Part shown: positions 11,104-20,970 of the stretch, in pieces
Numbering within the stretch: the first letter of the stretch is position 1
How the letters are laid out: each line of letters begins with the position of its first letter
NCBI GenBank assembly: GCA_011051565.1
Contig: DRKX01000121.1
Coordinates: 1 to 54,681, forward strand
DNA from: Nitrospirota bacterium
GTDB taxonomy: Bacteria; Nitrospirota; Thermodesulfovibrionia; Thermodesulfovibrionales; JdFR-85
Direction of reading: 5' to 3'
DNA: 54,681 nt
Program-made: the position numbers and the translations under genes
Notes under the pieces: model-generated
Database searches by the model: none
What the model was told of the DNA's origin: nothing
What the model saw: only the letters and a program-made list of their open reading frames with translations

Positions 11104-12277
11104 CGGCTTCTCCGATCCTTTCCACGGCCTTTCGGATGTTCTCCATTGACGTGGCGTAAGAGATCCTGATGAATCCCTCGGCCCCGAATGCGCTGCCGGG
11201 CACGAGAGCGACCTTGGCCTCTTCGAGGAGATAGAGTGCGAGGGACGAGGAGTCCCCTATGGTCCTGCCGTCAAGGCCCTTGCCGATGATTCCGGAGACG
11301 TTCGGGAATACATAGAAGGCGCCGGTCGGCATACGGCACTGCATCCCCTCAATGCGGTTGAGGGCCTCGACGAGGAACCTCCTCCGCCTGTCAAACTCCT
11401 CCACCATGGTCCTGATAAAGTCCTGGGGCCCCCTCAACGCCTCAACCGCAGCCCACTGGGCGATGGATGCGGGGTTCGACGTGGACTGACTCTGTATCTT
11501 GGTCATAGCCTTCACGACATCCCGAGGTCCTGCGGCGTAGCCGATCCTCCATCCCGTCATGGCGTGCGACTTCGATAGGCCGTTCACCACTATGGTGAGC
11601 GCCTTCACCTCCGCGGACAGGGAAGCGATGCTCGTATGCTCGGCGCCGTCGTAGAGTATCTTCTCGTATATCTCGTCGGAGATTATATATATGCCGTTCT
11701 TCACCGCCACCTCGGCGATCGCCTCGAGCGTGGATCGGTCGTAACCGAGACCGGTGGGGTTGGAAGGGTAGTTCAGGATGATGGCCTTCGTCCTCCCGCT
11801 GACATGCTCCTTCAATTCGTCGGGGTCGAGCATGAAATCGTCCTCCTCGCGTGTCCTGACAAAAACAGGCGTTGCGTCGTTCAGGAGCACCTGTGCAGGG
11901 TACGAGACCCAGTACGGCGAGGGGATGACAACCTCGTCACCCGGGCTCAGGAGGGCTTGGGCTATGTTGTAGAGGCTGTGTTTTGCTCCGCACGAGACGA
12001 TGATCTCGTCGCTCTCATACGAGAGGCCGTTGTCGTTGCGGAGTTTCTCGGCTATTGCATCCTTGAGCTGCGGGATGCCTCCGACGGGGGTGTATTTTGT
12101 GTGTCCCTCCTTTATCGCCCTCATGGCCGCATCCTTTATGTTGTCGGGCGTATCGAAGTCCGGTTCCCCTACACCGAAACTGATCACGTCGATACCCTGC
12201 GATTTCATCTCTTTCGCTTTCGTGTCCATAGCGAGTGTGGGGGAGGGTTTTACCCTTTTTGCTCTCTCCGATAACAT
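11087..12277 (-). CDS. aspC: Pyridoxal-phosphate aspartate aminotransferase
   Basis: SFGVGEPDFDTPDNIKDAA, YPSNPTG, NGLSKSHAMTGWRIGY. Confidence 0.93.
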   Translation of the reverse strand: MLSERAKRVKPSPTLAMDTKAKEMKSQGIDVISFGVGEPDFDTPDNIKDAAMRAIKEGHTKYTPVGGIPQLKDAIAEKLRNDNGLSYESDEIIVSCGAKHSLYNIAQALLSPGDEVVIPSPYWVSYPAQVLLNDATPVFVRTREEDDFMLDPDELKEHVSGRTKAIILNYPSNPTGLGYDRSTLEAIAEVAVKNGIYIISDEIYEKILYDGAEHTSIASLSAEVKALTIVVNGLSKSHAMTGWRIGYAAGPRDVVKAMTKIQSQSTSNPASIAQWAAVEALRGPQDFIRTMVEEFDRRRRFLVEALNRIEGMQCRMPTGAFYVFPNVSGIIGKGLDGRTIGDSSSLALYLLEEAKVALVPGSAFGAEGFIRISYATSMENIRKAVERIGEAVERLS

Positions 12278-12633
12278 CAGAAACCTCCGGTGTGGTCTTT
12301 ATTTTTCCGGTCCTTGCCGCAACCTCATCTATTATAGATAAGAAGCTTCCAAAATGAAAACCTGCCACACCCTCACACGGCGTTCCGTCTGAATTCTTTC
12401 AGTGAAAAATGCCATAATATATACCACTGCGCGGTGACTGCCGGGTTGTAAGCAGGCCGACATGGTGTGGTTGATCTTTACGGTTTCGGTACATTCATCA
12501 CCTGAATGACTGCAGTATCGTGTCGCTGCAAAACCGGACTCGACCCGTTGCCTTCACGGACAAGGGCGGTGCGGAATGAATCGGCCGCCCGCATCGGGTT
12601 GATGTCGAGGGGGGCGGTCCAGACAATAATGCT

Positions 12634-15600
12634 TTGGTGCTCTCAGTGAAGACGAAGAAGATACTCTTATCGACAGGTTTATGCATCCTTGCAATCCTTG
12701 CCGTCGGGGCGTTTTTCTACGCGAGATCCCCCTACATGTCGAATCACCTCAAGAAGACGATCCTTCCCGAACTCTCCCGTGTCTCGGGTCAGAGGATCAC
12801 AACAGAGAGGATGTACGTCAACCTCTTTCCCCTGTTCCTCGGGGTCGAGGGGCTGCGCGTATCCGATGGAGACGGCGCCGAGGTGCTTTCGGCGAGGAAG
12901 GCGAGGTTCTACGTCGGGCTCCTGCCCCTTCTGCGCCGCGAACTCTATGTTCCGGTCGTGACCGTCGACGGCCTCCGGTCTGCTGCGACATTGCGGTCGG
13001 CGGAGGCGCTGGCCGGCCTGATCGCGGCAGGGGGGCCGCAAAGAAAGGGTGCGGGCTGGCGAGTGAAAATCGGCGCAGTGCTCCTGAAGGATGCATCGAT
13101 GAGGCTCTCCGACCCCGAAAGGGGACTCGTTTTCTCCCTCGGCAAAGTCAGGGCCGAGGTCAACCTGAAACGCAGGACCCTGAAGTTGAAGGACTCGGAG
13201 ATAATGTTCGCGCGCGAAGAGAGGGAGGTGATCAGGGGAACACTGGACTTGCTGATGTCGGTCGCCGATGGAGGCGTGCGCCTGAAGGGCCTCGGTTTCA
13301 GGAGCAGGGACTCCTCGCTGGACCTGGCTGGAGAATTCAGTGACGGGGCCTTCAAGGGGTCGGTGAAGGCGGACCTCTCCGTGGGGTTGTTGTCTGACAT
13401 ATTCATGCTGAAGGGGAAGAGGACCGGCAACATAGCGGCAAGGGGAAGTGTGCGCTGGGAGGCAGGGGATTCAGGCAGCCGCCCACCGGACTCCGTACCG
13501 GCGTTTCTCGACGGACTCTCTTTCGACCTCGACGTAGAAGGGGGGCTCCATATCGAAACCCTCATGGAACTCCTCAAGCAGAAGGTCCCGCTCCGGGGCT
13601 TCACCGGCTTTTCCGGGAAGGTCAGAGGCCCTGCACTGAGTCCCGTGGCGGAACTCGACGCCGACATGAAGGGAGGCTATATCTACGGCGTCGATGTTGA
13701 GAGCGTGAAGTGCAAGGTCTTCTACGAGGACAGGACACTGCGGTTTAGAGACGGCAGGGTCTCGGCGTACAACGGCAATGCCTCCGTAGAGGTGAGCATC
13801 CAGCTGTCGAGGCCGACCAGGTTTTCCCTGAAGATAGAGGCTGATGCCCTTGACAGCCGCGATGTATTGAGGCTGATCAAGTGGGACCCGGGGCTGCCGC
13901 CCGGCAGTGTATCGGGCATCCTCGAGTCGGAGGGGCGGAGGTTTGAACCCAGCGGGACCTTTCGGTTCACGGCGTTTCCGGCAGGGGGGGAGGCCGAGTC
14001 GCCTGAAGGGTCTTTCGTAAAGAAGATCAGGGAGGCGAGCGGCTCCTTCCGGATGAAGGAGCGCGTGCTCACGTTGAAGGACATAGAGGCGTCGTCCGGC
14101 AGGACGAGGCTCGAATCTGCCGGATACCTCGATTTCAACAACAGGACCTTGAGCCTGAAGGCCGTCGCCTCATCAGACGAGATCGACGAGGTGTATTACA
14201 GGGAGGGAGTGATAAGCGGAACCGGCCGTTTCGAGGGCACGGTCACCGGGTCTCTCGACGATCCCGTCGTATCCGGCAACATAAGGCTCTGCAACTTCCA
14301 CTATCTCGAACGGCCCTTCGGATGTCTCGACGCCGTCATATCGTACAGGAAGAGGGGGTTGGAGATCGAGGGGCTCGAGGGGAGGCTGAACGGGACCACC
14401 TATTCGGCGGAAGGCACCGTAGAGACCGCCGAGACCGAGCTCTTCGCATTCAAGGACCCGGTGTTTTCCATCCGGGGTACTTTCTCGAGGCTGCGGATCG
14501 ATACCCTGGATGAATGGATCGCGGTCAGGCCCCCCGGTTCGGACACCTCCGGGATTGCCGCCTGGGCCGGGGGTCTGCTGTCGGGGAGCTTCAGGGTCGG
14601 CGGTCCACTAAAGGCCCTCGTCCTGACAGGTCATGCTACAAGCGAAGAGCTGAAGATAAGAGGCATCGATGCACGGATCGAGACGGATTTCAGGTACAGC
14701 GGCAAGGGGGTCGGACTCACGGGCTTCTTCCTCGCAAAGGGGGACTCGTTCCTGAAGGGTAATCTCTCGGTCCTCTCGGACGGAACCTTGAAGAGCGGGG
14801 ACCTTGCAGTCTTTCTCGTCCCGGCCGACATCTCGCGTAGACTGCCCGGCGAAGTCCGTCTCAAGGGACGGCTGAGGCTTGGAGGTACACTCAGGGCGCC
14901 GGAGGGCGAGTTCGACGGCTTATTCGAGGTGGCCGATGAGAGCAGAGCGGCTGCATTCCTCTCGGAGCCCGGTCTGGGCAGGATACGTCTGAGGATGGAA
15001 AACCGGGAGATCACCATGCTGGGCGGGTTCTTTAGGGATCAGGTCTCGATAGCAGGCCGGATGAGCATGGATGGAGACCTCCCGTGGAACGTCAAGGTGG
15101 ATATCCGGGAAGGGTCCTACAACGACGCGATACTCCTGTTCCTCAGGGACGTCCCCGAGGACCTATTCCTCTCGCTGAGGGGCGAGGTGGCACTCTCTGG
15201 GACGAGGCGAACCATTGTCGGCAGTGTGCTGTTGAAGAGCCTCAAGCTCAACCTCTACGGGCAGGACTTTACGAACACCAAGGATCTCATGCTGAAGATC
15301 GACGGTACCAAGGTCACGTTCGGCTCCTTCAGCCTCAGGACCGGTCTGGCCGCCCTGAGTGTCAGCGGTGACATAGACCTCGACAGGGGGTATGACCTGA
15401 CCATGAGCGGAAGGGCCTACCTGAGCCCACTCGAGGGGTTCATACACGGTCTCGAATACATAAGGGGCTATTCGGACTTCGTCCTCGCAATAAGCGGCGA
15501 CTGGCTTGATCCCGTGGTCAGCGGCGGCCTCTCCATCGAGGAGACGTCGTTCGCCGTACGCGGAATCCCGAACAGGTTCTCTTCCATAAAGGGATATGTC

Positions 15601-16665
15601 TATATCGACGAAAACAGGGTGGTCCTCGACACTCTCTCTGGAAGGTTTGCATCCGGAGAGGTGAGCCTCAAGGGTGTCGCGCAGTTGAAGGGCCTGAGGC
15701 TCGAGTACTACCACCTTGAAGGCATTGTGAAGGATGTCTACCTCTACCTGCAGGAAGGGGTCTCCTTCAAGCTCTCCGGCGACCTTGTGCTGGCGAGCAA
15801 AAGGGATGGTGTATATCTCATCGGTGACCTCAGGGTGTTGAAGGGAAGGTATTCAAGGAATATCGAGTGGAGGAGCTGGATACTGAGTGCAAAGAAGCCC
15901 CCGCTGCAGAAGAATCAGTACGGCATCCTCGACGCCGTTGAGCTCAACATCAACCTCTACGGTGATGAGGACATAATCATTGACAACAACGTCGTGAACG
16001 CCCCTGCACGTATAGACCTCGTGATACTCGGCACCCTGAAGAGTCCCTCTCTGATAGGACGCGTGGAGCTGAAAGGCGGAAAGATATTCTTCAGAAACAA
16101 TGAGTTCACCATAATCAACGCAAGTGCCGACTTCACGGACCCGATGAGGATAAATCCGTTCTTCGAGATAGTTGCGAGGACGAGGGTGAAGGAATACCGG
16201 ATACACCTCTCCCTTGAGGGCTACGTCGACCAGTTCAACCTCTCCCTCACATCCGAACCCATGCTCGACGAGATAGACATACTGAGCCTGCTGACGGTCG
16301 GAGAACTCGGCACCAAGCTCAAGGGGTTCGAGGGCGGTATCGGCGCGTCCGAGGCTGCATCGTTTCTGACCGGAAAGCTTCAGGAGACGATAGAGGAGCG
16401 GTTGAGAAACATCACCGGCTTCGACAGGATACAGGTCGAGCCCTATGTCTCCGAGATCACCGGCACCATAGGTCCGAAGGTGACGGTCTCGAAGCGGCTT
16501 CTCTCCGACAGGCTGTACGTGACATACACGACGTCGCTCGGCAATGCGCCGGAGCAGTCCCTGAGACTGGAGTTCTTCCTGAGCGACAACATAGCCCTCG
16601 TGGGTGAACGTGACGAACTCGGCACACTCGGTGCCGATTTGAAATTCAGGGTGGAGTTCAAGTGA
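12634..16665 (+). CDS. tamB: TamB-like translocation/assembly module protein (DUF490/AsmA-like)
   Basis: 1343 aa, N-terminal TM anchor, repetitive beta architecture, C-terminal LTVGELGTKLKG...SEITGTIGPKVTVSKRLLSDRLYVTYTTSLG. Confidence 0.9.
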   Translation: MVLSVKTKKILLSTGLCILAILAVGAFFYARSPYMSNHLKKTILPELSRVSGQRITTERMYVNLFPLFLGVEGLRVSDGDGAEVLSARKARFYVGLLPLLRRELYVPVVTVDGLRSAATLRSAEALAGLIAAGGPQRKGAGWRVKIGAVLLKDASMRLSDPERGLVFSLGKVRAEVNLKRRTLKLKDSEIMFAREEREVIRGTLDLLMSVADGGVRLKGLGFRSRDSSLDLAGEFSDGAFKGSVKADLSVGLLSDIFMLKGKRTGNIAARGSVRWEAGDSGSRPPDSVPAFLDGLSFDLDVEGGLHIETLMELLKQKVPLRGFTGFSGKVRGPALSPVAELDADMKGGYIYGVDVESVKCKVFYEDRTLRFRDGRVSAYNGNASVEVSIQLSRPTRFSLKIEADALDSRDVLRLIKWDPGLPPGSVSGILESEGRRFEPSGTFRFTAFPAGGEAESPEGSFVKKIREASGSFRMKERVLTLKDIEASSGRTRLESAGYLDFNNRTLSLKAVASSDEIDEVYYREGVISGTGRFEGTVTGSLDDPVVSGNIRLCNFHYLERPFGCLDAVISYRKRGLEIEGLEGRLNGTTYSAEGTVETAETELFAFKDPVFSIRGTFSRLRIDTLDEWIAVRPPGSDTSGIAAWAGGLLSGSFRVGGPLKALVLTGHATSEELKIRGIDARIETDFRYSGKGVGLTGFFLAKGDSFLKGNLSVLSDGTLKSGDLAVFLVPADISRRLPGEVRLKGRLRLGGTLRAPEGEFDGLFEVADESRAAAFLSEPGLGRIRLRMENREITMLGGFFRDQVSIAGRMSMDGDLPWNVKVDIREGSYNDAILLFLRDVPEDLFLSLRGEVALSGTRRTIVGSVLLKSLKLNLYGQDFTNTKDLMLKIDGTKVTFGSFSLRTGLAALSVSGDIDLDRGYDLTMSGRAYLSPLEGFIHGLEYIRGYSDFVLAISGDWLDPVVSGGLSIEETSFAVRGIPNRFSSIKGYVYIDENRVVLDTLSGRFASGEVSLKGVAQLKGLRLEYYHLEGIVKDVYLYLQEGVSFKLSGDLVLASKRDGVYLIGDLRVLKGRYSRNIEWRSWILSAKKPPLQKNQYGILDAVELNINLYGDEDIIIDNNVVNAPARIDLVILGTLKSPSLIGRVELKGGKIFFRNNEFTIINASADFTDPMRINPFFEIVARTRVKEYRIHLSLEGYVDQFNLSLTSEPMLDEIDILSLLTVGELGTKLKGFEGGIGASEAASFLTGKLQETIEERLRNITGFDRIQVEPYVSEITGTIGPKVTVSKRLLSDRLYVTYTTSLGNAPEQSLRLEFFLSDNIALVGERDELGTLGADLKFRVEFK

Positions 16666-16683
16666 TATCATGAAGGTGCGTGG

Positions 16684-19428
16684 ATGAGAGTATCCAGACG
16701 ATTCAGGCAGCGTTATGCTTCTGCCGCGGGCAGGGGCGTGGATTCCGCCTCGTCCATCTACATGGTGCTGCGGCTGCTCGTCGTGCTCTGCATATCGGTC
16801 GCTGTCTTGCACGGTGTGGAGGCTCACGCCGAGGAACGGTCCTTATATGTGGAAAAGATAGTCGTCAGCGGACTGGCCTCCTGCAGCCGGGAGGAACTCC
16901 TGTCATTGATGGGTATACACAGGGGGCTCGTGGACGTTAAGACAATAGATGACGGCATAAAACGCGCCTTCAGAAAGGATATCTTCGAGGATATATCGGT
17001 GGAGTACGCGGACCGGACCCTCTTCATAAGGGTGCGGGAGCGCGACTACATCGACAAGGTGGTGGTCTCGGGCAACAAATACTTCTCGGCCGGGGAGATA
17101 AGGGAGAGGTTCATGTTCAAGGAGGACGACCTGATGCGCTACGACCTCCTGGAGAAGGCGAGGAAGGAACTGGAAGAATCGCTTAGATTGAGCGGATTTC
17201 CGTCTGCAGAGGTCTCGCTGGCCGTTGAGAGGACACCGAGACCCTACAGGGTCAGGGTAAGGCTCCGCCTTAACGAGGGGCCGCCGCTCGTCATAGAGAA
17301 GGTCGAGATCGTGGGTGCTGACGGCTGGCTCCGCCAGCGTATGTACATTGAACCCGGGGATATATACGACGTTGAAGAGATAAAGAAAGACCTCGGCAGG
17401 ATCAGGGAGTACCTGAAATCGAAGGGATATCTCAACCCTGCAGTCGGCCCTTTCACCTTTTCAGACGGACTGCTCACCGTCCTCGTTCACCCGGGAAAGA
17501 AGCTGAAGATAGTGATAAACGGAAACGAGGAGATAAGCACTTCCAAGATACTCAAGATAATGCCTTTCAGAGAGGCGGAAGAGGTCACGGATGAGCTGAT
17601 AGAGGAGGTCTCGGCCAAGATCATCTCACTCTACCACGAGAGGGGCTTCATCTATGCACAGGTCGCTCCCTTGAAGGCCGAGGACGAGAAGACGGTCTCC
17701 GTCAGCTTCTTCATTTACGAGGGGAGGTCCTACGAGGTCCGGAACATAGAGTTTGAGAACGCATCCATATCCGAGAAGAAGCTCAAGAGCGTCATAAACC
17801 TCCAGGAGGGGGCCCCGTACAATCCCGATCTCCTCGATACCGACTCGGAGATAGTGACCGGCCTCTACAGGGCCCTGGGATATCTGGACGCAGAGGTGGT
17901 GGACAAGGTGATCAGAATCGACGACGATACCGGTGACGTCGACATAAGATTCGTACTCTCCGAAGGCGGGAGGTTTGTCATCAGCGAGATCGAGGTCGAG
18001 GGGAACAGCTTCTTTACCGACGGGGAGGTCAAGGATATCTTGATGCTGAGAAGTGGGGCGCCATACAATGAGATTGATATAATCGACGCGAAGAAACGCC
18101 TGACCGACAGCTACAAGGAACAAGGGTTCACGGACGTGAACGTCTCCGTGGACACCAGTCTTTCGGGACAGTCCGTGAAGGTGGTCTTCAGGATCGCGGA
18201 AGGCGTGAAGGAGTATTTCGGCAAGACCATAGTCAGGGGCAACAGGTTCACCAAGACAGAGGTCATACAGAGGGAGCTTGTACACAGGGAAGGCGAGCCG
18301 TTCAACTACAAGGTGCTCTTGGAAGGAACGAAGCGCCTCTACAGGCTCGGCATTTTCAAGGATATAGACATAAAGCTGCTCGACAGGCAAGACCACACGC
18401 GTGACATAGTCATAACGGTCAGCGAGCGCAAGCCCGGGGTGATCGAATTCAGTGTGGGCTACGAGGACTACGAGGGATTGCGCGGCTCCATCGACATAAG
18501 CTACAGGAACCTCTGGGGGATGAACCGCCGGATACACCTGAGGGGGGAGCTCAGCACACTCAAGGAGAGATTCGTCCTCGGCTACAACGAGCCGTACCTC
18601 TTGGGAAAGGCCGTTGTCTTCAATGCCTTCCTGCTCAACGAGGCACGCACCGAGAAGAGCATCGACACAGGGGAGGTGAGGTACAGGATGAAGAAGAAGT
18701 CTTCGGGAATATCCATAGAGAAGAACCTGACGAGGAACATGAAGGCACAGCTTGCCTATGACTTCTCACTCGTCAAGACCTTCGACCTCAAGCCCGACGT
18801 CGTGTTGTCGAGAGAGGACGAGGGGACAATCGCCATAAGCGGCATACGTCCCGGCATACTCTACGACTCGAGGGACAACCCTTTCGACCCGAGCAGGGGC
18901 GTACTGATCGGTGCATCCCTGAAGGTAGCGAGCACGTATCTCCTCGGAGAGACCGACTTCGTGAAGCTGACGGTCCACGGCAGCGGCTACAGGAGGGTCG
19001 GAAGGAGGTTCATCCTCGCACTCTCTCTCAAGGGCGGCGCTGCCCAGGGGTTTGCAGACACGAGGGAGTTGCCCATAGTCGAGAGGTTTTTCCTCGGTGG
19101 AAGGAACACGGTGAGGGGCTTCGAGCAGGACACGCTCGGACCCAAGGGCACGGATGGAACGCCGACCGGCGGAAACGCCTTCCTGATGTCCAACGTCGAG
19201 CTCAGGGCCTACGTGGGCAGGGGGTTCAGCCTCGTCGGGTTCGTTGACGGAGGAAACGTCTGGAGGCGCACCGCCGACATGGACCTGACCCTCAGGTATA
19301 CCGCCGGACTCGGCATAAGGTACAGGACGCCGGCAGGACCTATACGTATCGATTACGGATACAAGCTTGACAGAGAGGAGGATGAGAGTGCAGGAGAGGT
19401 ACACTTCAGCATCGGACACGCCTTCTGA
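16684..19428 (+). CDS. Omp85-family outer-membrane protein (BamA/TamA-like) with multiple POTRA domains
   Basis: 914 aa, repeated POTRA pattern (V/I)xGNxxxxxxxI, FFLGGRNTVRGFEQD, C-terminal beta-signal HFSIGHAF. Confidence 0.93.
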   Translation: MRVSRRFRQRYASAAGRGVDSASSIYMVLRLLVVLCISVAVLHGVEAHAEERSLYVEKIVVSGLASCSREELLSLMGIHRGLVDVKTIDDGIKRAFRKDIFEDISVEYADRTLFIRVRERDYIDKVVVSGNKYFSAGEIRERFMFKEDDLMRYDLLEKARKELEESLRLSGFPSAEVSLAVERTPRPYRVRVRLRLNEGPPLVIEKVEIVGADGWLRQRMYIEPGDIYDVEEIKKDLGRIREYLKSKGYLNPAVGPFTFSDGLLTVLVHPGKKLKIVINGNEEISTSKILKIMPFREAEEVTDELIEEVSAKIISLYHERGFIYAQVAPLKAEDEKTVSVSFFIYEGRSYEVRNIEFENASISEKKLKSVINLQEGAPYNPDLLDTDSEIVTGLYRALGYLDAEVVDKVIRIDDDTGDVDIRFVLSEGGRFVISEIEVEGNSFFTDGEVKDILMLRSGAPYNEIDIIDAKKRLTDSYKEQGFTDVNVSVDTSLSGQSVKVVFRIAEGVKEYFGKTIVRGNRFTKTEVIQRELVHREGEPFNYKVLLEGTKRLYRLGIFKDIDIKLLDRQDHTRDIVITVSERKPGVIEFSVGYEDYEGLRGSIDISYRNLWGMNRRIHLRGELSTLKERFVLGYNEPYLLGKAVVFNAFLLNEARTEKSIDTGEVRYRMKKKSSGISIEKNLTRNMKAQLAYDFSLVKTFDLKPDVVLSREDEGTIAISGIRPGILYDSRDNPFDPSRGVLIGASLKVASTYLLGETDFVKLTVHGSGYRRVGRRFILALSLKGGAAQGFADTRELPIVERFFLGGRNTVRGFEQDTLGPKGTDGTPTGGNAFLMSNVELRAYVGRGFSLVGFVDGGNVWRRTADMDLTLRYTAGLGIRYRTPAGPIRIDYGYKLDREEDESAGEVHFSIGHAF

Positions 19429-19957
19429 CGGCAGGGTTTCACAACCTGTAAGGTACACGCCGGCGGTTCTGCTCGCCTTGACACTGCTGCTCACATTGAC
19501 GGCTGCGGTGCTCGGGCCGGCAGGGGCCGAGGTGATCGACAGAGTCGTTGCTTTCATCGACGACGAGGCGATCACGCTCGCCGACTTTGAACAATACATG
19601 AGCAGTGCGGAGAAGCTGACACCCGGGATTTCAAGGGAGACGGCGATAAACGCCCTGATCAACAGGAGGCTCCTGCTGAGGGCGGCGAAGAGGATCCGCC
19701 TGCGCGGAAAAACCGATGATGAAATCATCCAAGAGTATGTGGACATAAAGGTCCGCGTGTTCATAAAGATACCCCCGGAAGAGATAGAGAGGTTCTACAA
19801 TGAAAACAGGGACCGGTTCGGAGAGACACCGGTGGGGGATGTCTGGGACGACATAGAGCGCCTTCTCAGGGAGAGGGAGGTGAACAGGCGCTTGAGGAAG
19901 CACATAGAAAGACTGCGTGAAGAGGCCTACATAAAGATCAATCTCCCACCTTCCTGA
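19367..19957 (+). CDS. SurA N-terminal-domain-like periplasmic protein lacking a PPIase domain
   Basis: Signal-like segment then EVIDRVVAFIDDEAITLADFEQYM...INALINRRLLLRAAKR...NENRDRF; exact start uncertain (TTG 19367 or ATG 19382). Confidence 0.75.
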   Translation: MTERRMRVQERYTSASDTPSDGRVSQPVRYTPAVLLALTLLLTLTAAVLGPAGAEVIDRVVAFIDDEAITLADFEQYMSSAEKLTPGISRETAINALINRRLLLRAAKRIRLRGKTDDEIIQEYVDIKVRVFIKIPPEEIERFYNENRDRFGETPVGDVWDDIERLLREREVNRRLRKHIERLREEAYIKINLPPS

Positions 19958-20429
19958 TCAGGGCGGACTCGTCGCACTCGGGAAACTTGTGGCACCTGAG
20001 GCAGTCTCCCCATATCTTCTGCGGCAGTTCCGACTTGTCGATATCGGTGAACCCGAGAGACCTGAAGAAGTCCGGGGTGTAGGTCAGGACGAATATGCGG
20101 TCTATACCGAGGCGCTTTGCCTCGGTGATACAGCTCCTCACCAGCCTCTTTCCCGTGCCCTGCCGCTGGGCCTCGGCCTTTACAGCGAGGGACCGTATCT
20201 CGGCGAGGTCTTCCCATAGTATGTGAAGGGCGCAGACCCCCACGATCCCGCCTTCGGCTTCACACACGACATGATCTCTCAGGGTCTCGTATATCTCGTT
20301 CAGGGACCGGGGCAGCATCTTCTCCCTCTTCGCAAACGAATTGATGAGGCGGTGTATCTCCCTCACGTCACGGGTGCAGGCCTTTCTGATGCGCGGGCGG
20401 GTTCGCCTCCCGACTCGATTAGAACTCAT
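19938..20429 (-). CDS. GNAT-family N-acetyltransferase, short ArgA/N-acetylglutamate-synthase-like
   Basis: EIRSLAVKAEAQRQGTGKRLVRSC acetyl-CoA motif; FRSLGFTDIDKSELPQKIWGDCLRCHKFPECDE C-terminus. Confidence 0.85.
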   Translation of the reverse strand: MSSNRVGRRTRPRIRKACTRDVREIHRLINSFAKREKMLPRSLNEIYETLRDHVVCEAEGGIVGVCALHILWEDLAEIRSLAVKAEAQRQGTGKRLVRSCITEAKRLGIDRIFVLTYTPDFFRSLGFTDIDKSELPQKIWGDCLRCHKFPECDESALIRKVGD

Positions 20430-20970
20430 ACCCTGCCCTTATCGCCTCGAGGTTGTGAGGTATGAGCGCGGAGTGTCTCTCGGAGACGAGGGCCCGGAGC
20501 GCCTTCTCGGCACGTGATATGTTCGAAGCGAGGGCCTTTTTGAGAAAGGCACCGAACATCACCATGTTTGCATACTTTATCGAACCGAGCCGTGCTGCCT
20601 CAGCGGAGGCCGGCACTCTGAAGACATGAAGGCCGGCGTCGACCGACTGGAGCGTCCTGCTGCAGTCGTCGTCTGATATCAGGGATGAGTCGTAGAACAG
20701 GACGCCACCCTTCTTCAGCCTTGAGAGAAACCTGTCGAGAGAGGGCCTGTTGAAGACAACCAGGATATCGGGATTTGTGACCGATGGTGACCCGATGAAC
20801 TCATCCGACAGGATGACGGTGCAGTTGGCCGTTCCACCTCTCACCTCGGCGCCGTAGGCGGGGAAATACGTGACGTTCTTCCCCTCGAGCATCAATGTAT
20901 ACGCGATCAGGCGGCCGAACAGCAGTATGCCTTGACCGCCGGAACCGGCGATGATGATACCCTTCTCCAC
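20419..20970 (-). CDS. korC: 2-oxoacid:ferredoxin oxidoreductase gamma subunit
   Basis: IIIAGSGGQGILLFGRLIAYTLMLEGKNVTYFPAYGAEVRGGTANCTVILSD; GTG start overlapping korB stop (TAGTG). Confidence 0.88.
   Translation of the reverse strand: MEKGIIIAGSGGQGILLFGRLIAYTLMLEGKNVTYFPAYGAEVRGGTANCTVILSDEFIGSPSVTNPDILVVFNRPSLDRFLSRLKKGGVLFYDSSLISDDDCSRTLQSVDAGLHVFRVPASAEAARLGSIKYANMVMFGAFLKKALASNISRAEKALRALVSERHSALIPHNLEAIRAGYEF

Noticed and set aside
12278-12633. Possible ncRNA in the aspC-tamB divergent gap
   Set aside because: Only weak, non-nested inverted repeats; nothing beyond a likely divergent promoter region could be supported.
15853-16827. 324-aa minus-strand ORF opposite tamB, and similar 303-332 aa ORFs opposite the Omp85 gene
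   Set aside because: Antisense shadow ORFs in codon-biased sequence; sense-strand products are clear families.
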